From Pseudomonadaceae bacterium UBA836 (GTDB lineage Bacteria; Pseudomonadota; Gammaproteobacteria; Pseudomonadales; Pseudomonadaceae), in NCBI GenBank assembly GCA_002296055.1, contig DBHE01000011.1, positions 1 through 15,315 on the forward strand: DNA of 15,315 nucleotides, given 5' to 3'. Below are positions 9,270-15,315 of the stretch, one piece after another. The first letter of the stretch is position 1. Every line of letters starts with the position of its first letter. The position numbers and the translations under genes are program-made. The notes under the pieces are model-generated. The model was not told the origin of the DNA. It made no database searches and saw nothing but the letters and a program-made list of their open reading frames with translations.

Positions 9270-10515
9270 ACAGACTCAGCCCGCTGACTTTGACAAAGCT
9301 CTGTTGCGACGCCTCCAGCACCACGCTCTGCAGACTCAGGCGACTAAGTGCCTCGGCATAGTCCAGATCCTGCAGCTCGGAGGTAACGGCGGTGTTGATC
9401 AGCGACACTTCCTCGTTCTCGGTGAGGGTCGACTCAATCACATTCATGCGCGCGCCAATGGTGGTCTGCACGCTCAACACCTGATTCATCGCGTTGTCGA
9501 GGTTGTCCAAGGATATGGCGATCACATCACGCCGCTGCAGCTTGTCTTCGGTGCTGCTCCCCCCGGTTTCCAGCGTACTGCGCAGCATCGAAACGGTCTC
9601 CAGAATACTGCGTGTTTCGCGGTTGGTACTGCCGGGTGTGCTATTTCCGGTGCTGATCGTAAAACTGTCGCCGGCGGCCAACTCGCCATCCAGCGTCACC
9701 GCAACGCCGGCATAGCGAACGGTGTAGCCACCTTCGTCGTTCTCTTCCAGTTGGCCAGTCACCGGCGGCGCCATGGGGTTACCAGCGCTGTCGACTATTT
9801 CGTAGCTGTCGCCGGTGGCGCCAATCACGATGCTGACACTGCCCTGCGGGTAGAAGGTGTTGTCGTACGCGTTCTTGTCCTCGACGACACCCAGCGAAAT
9901 GCGCCCGGTGCCCGTGTTGGCTGGGTCGGCTTCTGTGTTCACTCGATTGACGTTGGCGACACTGACGAACAAGTCCTTGCCGTTGTCGTTGATCGCCACG
10001 TACTTGGAGCCAGCAATCTGGATGGAGCGCTGGCCCTCGTCGCCCTGATAGCTGTATGTGCCATCCGGATTTTTGACAAAAGGCTGCTGGCTACTCTGGT
10101 AGCCACCAAACAGATACTCGCCGCGCGCATTCTGGCTGTTGAACAGGTTGTACAGCTCCTCTTCACGCTGCTCCAACTCGGTCGCCAAAGCCTGGCGGTC
10201 AGCGTCGCTCTTGGAGCCGTCACCCGCTTCAATGGCAATTTCACGAACGCGCTGTAAGACGTTGTTGACCGAATTGAGGATGGCCTCCTCCTGGGTCAGG
10301 CTGTTGTTGGCCGCCGTCATGTTGGTGCTGTACTGCTCCAGACGGTTGGCCTCCTGGCTCAGTTGCAGCAGGCGCACGGTTGCCACCGGGTCATCCGCCG
10401 GGGTGAGAATGCGTTTACCCGAGCTGATCTGCTCCTGGGTGCGGGTGGCATTGCTGTAGTTGTCCTGAATGCCGCGCACACCGCTGTTGAACTGCTGGAT
10501 AGTTGAGATACGCAT
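9256..10515 (-). CDS. flgL: FlgL, flagellar hook-filament junction protein (HAP3)
   Basis: This 419-residue secreted structural protein forms the junction ring between FlgK and the filament. The N-terminal flagellin-like coiled coil is clear (MRISTIQQFNSGVRGIQDNY, then QEQISSGKRILTPADDP). The C-terminal coil also matches (QTTIGARMNVIESTLTENEE, DYAEALSRLSLQSVVLEASQ, ending KVSGLSLFNLL). The middle (about 130-320) is a less conserved surface domain, as usual. It follows flgK by 13 nt and is the last gene of the operon in this window. There is no cleavable signal, consistent with export through the flagellar type III apparatus. Its tail overlaps the lysR tail, so no terminator can lie between them. 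Confidence 0.95.
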   Translation of the reverse strand: MRISTIQQFNSGVRGIQDNYSNATRTQEQISSGKRILTPADDPVATVRLLQLSQEANRLEQYSTNMTAANNSLTQEEAILNSVNNVLQRVREIAIEAGDGSKSDADRQALATELEQREEELYNLFNSQNARGEYLFGGYQSSQQPFVKNPDGTYSYQGDEGQRSIQIAGSKYVAINDNGKDLFVSVANVNRVNTEADPANTGTGRISLGVVEDKNAYDNTFYPQGSVSIVIGATGDSYEIVDSAGNPMAPPVTGQLEENDEGGYTVRYAGVAVTLDGELAAGDSFTISTGNSTPGSTNRETRSILETVSMLRSTLETGGSSTEDKLQRRDVIAISLDNLDNAMNQVLSVQTTIGARMNVIESTLTENEEVSLINTAVTSELQDLDYAEALSRLSLQSVVLEASQQSFVKVSGLSLFNLL

Positions 10516-10528
10516 GGGACGCTACCCG

Positions 10529-12502
10529 TTATCTGACGCTGTTAATCAGCGTATCAAAAATGGTTCTGGCGACCTGAATCACCTGAGCCGACGCATTGTA
10601 GTACTGCTCAAACCGGATCAGATTCGCGGCTTCCTCATCCAGATTCACCGCGGAGACCGAGTCCCGGTTGTTGGTTGCCTGGGTCAGCACTGCCGAGCTG
10701 GACTCGGAATTGGTCCGCGCCTGAGCCGTATAAGTCGCCACGCGCTGCACCAGATCGCCGTAGCCATCGACGAAGGAGAAGCCTTCGGCGCTGTTGGCTT
10801 GCCCCAGGACCTTCGCGGTCTGCAAGTCCGACATCACCAGCGCATTGCGGTTGTCTGCTACCCCGGTGTTGAACGCCAGGTTAAAGCTGTCGCCATCCTT
10901 CGGCGTTCCCGTCATCGACATGCTGAAGGTGTAGCCACCCACAGTCACTTCGACGCTATTGGTCTGGCCCGGGTTGATCACCAGCGGTGACGGGTTGAGC
11001 GTGGCGGTGCCGCCCGTCACCTGCAATTCGCCGCTGGCCTCGTCGTAGCTCAACTCAACGGGCAGCAAACCCTGCAGCGCGGCCGGGTCGATGGGCGACG
11101 GCCCGGCGGTCAGACTCGGTTGACTCAGACTGCCAGTACCACGGTTATCCAGGCTGGCCTCAACAGAGCCGGGCGCGGCAAAAGCCAGTTCCTGCGGCTG
11201 CTGCATCACCACCGTCATTTCGGCGGCGGCGTGACGGGTAGGCGTCAGCAGGAAGCGGTCACCGGCAGCGATACCGCCACCACCCAACTCGATGGTAAAG
11301 CCGTCAAGCTCAGGTGGCGGTACACTGCTCAGGTCATAGGGGCCGCTAACGCTGTCATCGGAAGTGCGCCGCACGGTGAATTCGGTAGCACTGGTAAACA
11401 CGACCTCGTAGTCCGATGTGCTCAGCTGCGAGGTGTCGCTAATCAGCACGTCAAGCTTGGCATTGGGGTCGCTATTGTTCGCGCGCGCGCGGCTGCGGCC
11501 ATCCACCAGCTCGGCACTATTGATGTCGTTGAACAGCGAGGCGCCCGCGTTGCCATTGAGGTCCAGCCCCTGGCCTTGCTGTTCGTTGAACTCACTGGCA
11601 ATCGACAGTGCCAGGCGGCCAATAGCATTGAGCGCCGGGTCCAGCACGTCATCACGGTACTTGATCAGGCCGCCCAGCTCGCCACCACTGATCAGCCCGG
11701 TGACATCCTGCGCCGCATTGCCGGCCTTGAGCACCACATCCACCCGCGACGGGTCGCCGGCACCCGGCTGAACAGCCAGCGTCGATGCTTCGTTACCCAC
11801 CACCAATGGCTGACCGGAGCCGATAAAAATATTCAGCATGTTGTCGTCCTGCTGAACCACGGTCACACCGATCAATTCACTCAGCTCGCGCACCGCCTCA
11901 TCGCGGGCGTCGAGCAGATCATTGGGTTGCGCGCCATTGGCAGCAGCCACCGCGATACTGTCGTTGTAGCTGGCAATCGAGCTGGCCAGCCGGCTCGCCT
12001 GATCGGCCAAGGTGCTCATCTGCTGGCCGATAAACTGGTTCTGACTGGTCAGGCTGGTCTGTACGGTGTTGAAGCGTGCCGCCAGGCCCTCGGCCTCGGA
12101 CAGAAACAACTGGCGTGCCGGCAGGTTAGCCGGGTCTTCAATAGCAGTTTGCAGGGCATCAAAATAGCTTTGCAGGCCGGGCGTGATACCCGTGGCGCTG
12201 CTGGAAACCAGGGTATTGAGCTGCTCTAGCTGCGACTGAAAGGCCTGCACCTCGGCGTTGGTCGAGGTCGCAGTGCGCACCTGGTTGGTCAGAAACTGGT
12301 TATAAATGCGGTCTACATCCACCACCTTGGTGCCGTTACCCAGATAGCCAGCACCGCTGAAGCTGGGTACCTGCGCGGTCTGCACCGCCGTCTGTCGGGT
12401 GTAGCCGGGGGTGTTGACGTTGGTGATGTTCTGACCGGTGACCGACAGCTGGGTCTGGGCCGACTTCAGGCCGCTAAGGCCAATACCGAATAGATTTGCC
12501 AT
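10529..12502 (-). CDS. flgK: FlgK, flagellar hook-associated protein 1 (HAP1)
   Basis: This 657-residue structural protein joins the hook to FlgL. The N-terminal rod/hook/HAP motif is clear (MANLFGIGLSGLKSAQTQLS, with NITNVNTPGYTRQ at about 26-38). The C-terminal axial helix is equally clear (SAVNLDEEAANLIRFEQYYN and QVARTIFDTLINSVR at the end). The large variable centre is of ordinary size for pseudomonad FlgK. The start codon lies 2 nt after the flgJ stop (TGAGCATG), with only a weak purine run upstream, so translation is probably coupled to flgJ. No FliA-type promoter was found just ahead of it, although flgK has its own in enterics. Export would be by the flagellar type III system. Confidence 0.95.
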   Translation of the reverse strand: MANLFGIGLSGLKSAQTQLSVTGQNITNVNTPGYTRQTAVQTAQVPSFSGAGYLGNGTKVVDVDRIYNQFLTNQVRTATSTNAEVQAFQSQLEQLNTLVSSSATGITPGLQSYFDALQTAIEDPANLPARQLFLSEAEGLAARFNTVQTSLTSQNQFIGQQMSTLADQASRLASSIASYNDSIAVAAANGAQPNDLLDARDEAVRELSELIGVTVVQQDDNMLNIFIGSGQPLVVGNEASTLAVQPGAGDPSRVDVVLKAGNAAQDVTGLISGGELGGLIKYRDDVLDPALNAIGRLALSIASEFNEQQGQGLDLNGNAGASLFNDINSAELVDGRSRARANNSDPNAKLDVLISDTSQLSTSDYEVVFTSATEFTVRRTSDDSVSGPYDLSSVPPPELDGFTIELGGGGIAAGDRFLLTPTRHAAAEMTVVMQQPQELAFAAPGSVEASLDNRGTGSLSQPSLTAGPSPIDPAALQGLLPVELSYDEASGELQVTGGTATLNPSPLVINPGQTNSVEVTVGGYTFSMSMTGTPKDGDSFNLAFNTGVADNRNALVMSDLQTAKVLGQANSAEGFSFVDGYGDLVQRVATYTAQARTNSESSSAVLTQATNNRDSVSAVNLDEEAANLIRFEQYYNASAQVIQVARTIFDTLINSVR

Positions 12503-12504
12503 GC

Positions 12505-13566
12505 TCAGGCCCTGCCGGCGTTGTCAGTAGAGGTGTCGGCACTGGCTACCTGGCTGCTACTGCCAATCAGCTGGCGCGCTATCTGCGACACCTTGCGCGC
12601 ATACTGCGGGTCGGTAGCGTAGCCGGCACGCTGCAACTCGCGGAAGAAGGTGTCCGGGTTTTCGGTGCTGCTCAGCGCCTTGCTGTAGCGACCGTTGGTT
12701 TCCAGAAAGCTCACGTAGTCTTCAAAGCTCTGCTCCCACGAGCCGTAGCTGCGAAAGTCCGCTCGTTCACGGGTGCTCACGCCATTGCGGAACTCGGTGG
12801 TTGCCACGTTGGCACTCTCGCCCTGCCAGCCGCCATGGGCCTTGATACCGAACAGGTTGTAGCTGGAGCTACCATCAGACTGGCGAATGACCGATTTGCC
12901 CCAGCCGGTTTCCAATGCGGCCTGAGCAACCAGATAGTGCGGGTCTACACCCAGGCGCGCAGCGGCTTTCTCAGCCATGGGCAGCATGGTTTCGACAAAC
13001 TCCTCGCTGCTGGCAAAGCGCGTACGCCCGGCCGCCTCACCGCTCAGAGCAGCCACACTGGCGCCAGCGCTGCGCATGGCCTCGATGCCGCGCAGCGGCT
13101 GCCACTCACTGCTAGCGCTGCTGGCGACGCTGTTATCTGCGCGCTCCAGGCGCTCAGCCCAGGCGCTGTAATCCGAGGCAATCTGCAGCCGGCGACGCGC
13201 CAGCAACGCCGACTGATCCACCGCCGGCGTGGCAGCAGTGTCAGCGCTGGCGCTGCTTTCTGACTTCGGCGACAGCTGGCGCATAAAGGCATCACTCAAG
13301 CCTAGGCCGCGCCCTTCGGACAGGTGTACGGCCATCTGACTGTCGTACATTTCCTGATAGAACTTGGTCTGCGGCGTGTTCAGCGGGTTGCCTTCAGCAA
13401 AGGCGGCATTGGCCTCACGCATGCTCTTGATCATCATATTGACGAACAGCGACTCGAACTGCTGCGCGACCTTGCGCACGTTCTCCGGGCTGTTGGCATC
13501 GCTGCCGACCTTGAGCTGGCTGACGCTGTTGATGTCTGTGTAGCTGACGCTATTGCTGGTGTTCAT
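12505..13566 (-). CDS. flgJ: FlgJ, rod-cap scaffold and peptidoglycan hydrolase
   Basis: This 353-residue protein acts in the periplasm to cap the growing rod and open the peptidoglycan. The N-terminal rod-binding domain is at about 25-110 (VRKVAQQFESLFVNMMIKSM and QMAVHLSEGRGLGLSDAF). A linker rich in Ala, Ser and Gln follows (about 112-180). The C-terminal glucosaminidase domain contains AQAALETGWGKS, with the expected catalytic glutamate at 219 (Glu223 in Salmonella), then SYNLFGIKA and FRSYGSWEQSFEDY. It therefore belongs to the dual-domain FlgJ of beta/gammaproteobacteria. The linker makes it longer than the 313-316 residues of enteric FlgJ. GGGGAG lies 6 nt before the ATG, and the gene starts 14 nt after flgI. 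Confidence 0.95.
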   Translation of the reverse strand: MNTSNSVSYTDINSVSQLKVGSDANSPENVRKVAQQFESLFVNMMIKSMREANAAFAEGNPLNTPQTKFYQEMYDSQMAVHLSEGRGLGLSDAFMRQLSPKSESSASADTAATPAVDQSALLARRRLQIASDYSAWAERLERADNSVASSASSEWQPLRGIEAMRSAGASVAALSGEAAGRTRFASSEEFVETMLPMAEKAAARLGVDPHYLVAQAALETGWGKSVIRQSDGSSSYNLFGIKAHGGWQGESANVATTEFRNGVSTRERADFRSYGSWEQSFEDYVSFLETNGRYSKALSSTENPDTFFRELQRAGYATDPQYARKVSQIARQLIGSSSQVASADTSTDNAGRA

Positions 13567-13580
13567 GCTGGGCTCCCCGG

Positions 13581-14681
13581 TCAGATGATGACCAGATCGG
13601 CATTCAAGGCGCCGGCCTGCTTGAGCGCTTCAAGGATGGCCATCAGGTCGCCCGGCGCGGCGCCTACCTGATTGACGGCACGCACGATCTCATCGAGCGA
13701 AACGCCCGGATTGAACACGAACATGCGGCTATCGCCTTCCTCGATATTGATCTGCGAACTCGGTGAAATCACGGTCTGGCCACCGGACAGCACACCGCCG
13801 GGCTGACTGACCTGCGGGTTCTCGCTAATGGTCACGGTCAAACCACCGTGGGTCACGGCAGCCGGCTGAACGCGCACGTCCTGACCGATCACGATAGTGC
13901 CGGTACGCGAGTTGATGATGACCTTGGCGGCGGCACTGCCCTGCTCGACTGTCAGGTTTTCGACCATTGCCAGGTAGTCGACTCGCTGGTTGGGGTCGAT
14001 CGGCGCACGCACGCGCACCGAGCCGCCGTCCAGCGCCTGGGCGACGCCGGGCCCAAAGGTCTCATTGATGCGATCGACAATACGCTTGGCGGTGGTGAAA
14101 TCCGGGCGATTGAGATTGAAGACCAGATGATCCCCGGACGCGAAGGGGCTGGATACCGAACGCTCAACGGTCGCGCCGTTAGGGATACGCCCGGCGCTGG
14201 GAATGTTCACCGTAATGCGCGAACCATCGGCACCCTCGGCGCCAAAGCCGCCCACCACCAGGTTGCCCTGAGCGATGGCATACACCTGGCCGTCGATCCC
14301 CTTGAGCGGCGTCATCAGCAAGGAGCCGCCACGCAGGCTCTTGGAGTTACCAATCGAGGACACGGTCACGTCGATAGTCTGGCCCGGGCGCGAAAACGGC
14401 GGCAGATCGGCGTGGATAGCCACGGCGGCGACGTTCTTCATCTGAATGCGCGTGCCTTCCGGCACGGTGATACCAAACTGGGTCAGCATGTTCTCAAAGG
14501 TCTGCACGGTGAACGGCGTCTGGCTGGTCTGGTCACCAGAGCCATCGAGGCCCACGACCAGGCCGTAACCGATCAACTGGTTGCTACGCACCCCGGCGAT
14601 GCTGGCGATGTCCTTGAGACGATCGGCCAGCGCCAGCGGACTGGCAAGGCAAAGACAGAGGCAGATAATCAGGCTGCGCAT
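13581..14681 (-). CDS. flgI: FlgI, flagellar P-ring protein
   Basis: This 366-residue periplasmic protein forms the P-ring in the peptidoglycan layer around the rod. A Sec signal peptide is plain ([19 protein letters not shown], cleavage after residue 19). The mature protein begins [20 protein letters not shown], followed by [13 protein letters not shown], typical of FlgI. Other family stretches are [20 protein letters not shown] and [20 protein letters not shown]; the protein ends [21 protein letters not shown] lies 7 nt before the ATG, just past the flgH stop, so flgH and flgI are in one operon. Three cysteines fall within the signal peptide, but no lipobox precedes the cleavage site. Confidence 0.96.
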   Translation of the reverse strand: MRSLIICLCLCLASPLALADRLKDIASIAGVRSNQLIGYGLVVGLDGSGDQTSQTPFTVQTFENMLTQFGITVPEGTRIQMKNVAAVAIHADLPPFSRPGQTIDVTVSSIGNSKSLRGGSLLMTPLKGIDGQVYAIAQGNLVVGGFGAEGADGSRITVNIPSAGRIPNGATVERSVSSPFASGDHLVFNLNRPDFTTAKRIVDRINETFGPGVAQALDGGSVRVRAPIDPNQRVDYLAMVENLTVEQGSAAAKVIINSRTGTIVIGQDVRVQPAAVTHGGLTVTISENPQVSQPGGVLSGGQTVISPSSQINIEEGDSRMFVFNPGVSLDEIVRAVNQVGAAPGDLMAILEALKQAGALNADLVII

Positions 14682-14694
14682 GGCAGTACTCCTG

Positions 14695-15315
14695 TCAGAA
14701 CGGCCACATGGGGCTGAGGAAGAACTGACTCAGCCAGCCGGGCTGGTTGGCGTCGGCAAAGGCGCCCTTGCCGGAATAGGTGATGCGCGCATCGGCCACA
14801 CGGGTCGACAGCACGGTGTTGTCCGGCCCGATGTCGTCGGTGCGCACCAGACCACTGATGCGGATCAACTCGTCACCCTGGTTGAGGGTGATCCACTTCT
14901 CGCCGCGAATCGCCAGAATGCCGTTGGGCAGCACTTCTGCGACGGTCACCGTGATGGAGCCCGACAGGCTGTTGCTCTGATTGGCATCGGAGCTGCCTTC
15001 AAAGGCACGCTGACCCGACATGCTGACGCCCAGATCAAGCCCCTTGAAGCCCACGGCGTTCCCCAGAATGGTGGGGTTGGCGATGGTGGTCGAACTGTCC
15101 TTGTCGATCTCGTTCTCGGCCTTCTTCTGCGCAGCAGTGCTTTCGCTCAGGGTGATGGTAATGATGTCACCCACACGGTGTGCCTTGCGGTCGTTGTACA
15201 GACTCATCTCAAAGCCGGGCTGGTAGATCGCGCCGTTGTTCAGCTCCTGCGGCAGCGGCGTACGTGGCAACACCGGCGCATAAGCCGGATCATCGCGCAC
15301 AGGCGGCGCCTGCAT
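14695..15315 (-). CDS. flgH: FlgH, flagellar L-ring protein (5' end outside the window)
   Basis: The 206 visible residues are the mature part of the outer-membrane lipoprotein that forms the L-ring. Recognisable stretches are [75 protein letters not shown] and the C-terminus FFLSPMWPF. The methionine at the window edge is probably internal. Compared with remembered pseudomonad FlgH (about 230 residues), the lipoprotein signal peptide and lipobox cysteine, roughly 20-25 residues, are missing because the sequence ends. The gene precedes flgI by 13 nt in the same operon. Confidence 0.95.
   Translation of the reverse strand: MQAPPVRDDPAYAPVLPRTPLPQELNNGAIYQPGFEMSLYNDRKAHRVGDIITITLSESTAAQKKAENEIDKDSSTTIANPTILGNAVGFKGLDLGVSMSGQRAFEGSSDANQSNSLSGSITVTVAEVLPNGILAIRGEKWITLNQGDELIRISGLVRTDDIGPDNTVLSTRVADARITYSGKGAFADANQPGWLSQFFLSPMWPF

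Noticed and set aside
9304..12229. Long plus-strand open frames opposite flgL (9304-10257) and flgK (11120-12229)
   Set aside because: They mirror well-conserved flagellar genes, are rich in Gln, His, Arg and Ala as expected from antisense frames of high-GC coding DNA, and match no family I know.
12805..12830. TTGGCAC...CTGCC as a sigma-54 promoter inside flgJ
   Set aside because: The GG and GC pairs are not 12 nt apart, and it points against the operon.
13133..13140. TTATCTGC inside flgJ as a minus-strand FliA -10 for flgK
   Set aside because: It has one mismatch to the -10, no TAAA-like -35 at the proper spacing, and lies about 630 nt from flgK.
13848..14717. 289-codon plus-strand frame opposite flgI
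   Set aside because: Antisense shadow of a clear P-ring gene, with low-complexity composition and no recognisable domain.
15313..15315. ATG at the window edge as the true flgH start
   Set aside because: It would leave FlgH without the lipoprotein signal and cysteine that the family requires; the window simply ends inside the gene.

Overview
This 15.3 kb window looks like ordinary chromosomal DNA from a motile, high-GC gammaproteobacterium of the Pseudomonas lineage. The evidence is a late flagellar operon in the order flgH-flgI-flgJ-flgK-flgL with pseudomonad-like proteins, a cueA/cueR-type copper operon, a thiopurine methyltransferase and a CvrA/NhaP2 antiporter. A marine pseudomonad such as Halopseudomonas is possible but is only an impression. 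I see no mobile elements, CRISPR arrays, tRNA or rRNA genes.

Layout. (1) 77-1711, minus strand: a methyl-accepting chemotaxis protein. A sigma-28 (FliA)-type promoter lies at 1919-1945 and implies a leader of about 200 nt containing a GGCC-stem/T6 hairpin. (2) 2008-3583, minus strand: a two-gene operon of thiopurine/chalcogen S-methyltransferase (tpm) followed 7 nt later by an AEC-family permease. (3) 3584-3692: a short divergent promoter region with a perfect CAGTAA/TTACTG inverted repeat between two outward-facing TATAGT boxes. (4) 3693-5435, plus strand: a CvrA/NhaP2-type K+/H+ antiporter. (5) 5527-9269, plus strand: a copper operon. A MerR/CueR-type promoter with a 19-bp spacer drives copA; copA overlaps cueR by 4 nt; a LysR-family regulator begins 8 nt after cueR with no visible Shine-Dalgarno. 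(6) 9256-15315, minus strand: flgL, flgK, flgJ, flgI and a 5'-truncated flgH, tightly packed. The last codons of flgL overlap the last codons of the lysR gene tail to tail.

How the parts fit. The right-hand operon makes the P- and L-rings (FlgH, FlgI), the rod-cap/muramidase (FlgJ) and the hook-filament junction (FlgK, FlgL). The receptor at the left end carries a FliA-type promoter, so it should be expressed late with the filament and chemotaxis genes. The centre is a set of ion and metal(loid) homeostasis genes. CueR should sense cytoplasmic Cu+ and activate copA, and because cueR lies in the same transcript, also itself. No clearly new system was found. The most useful observations are regulatory: the FliA promoter and hairpin-bearing leader, the CueR operator that fixes the copA start, the LysR gene tied to the copper operon, and the convergent overlap with the flagellar operon.
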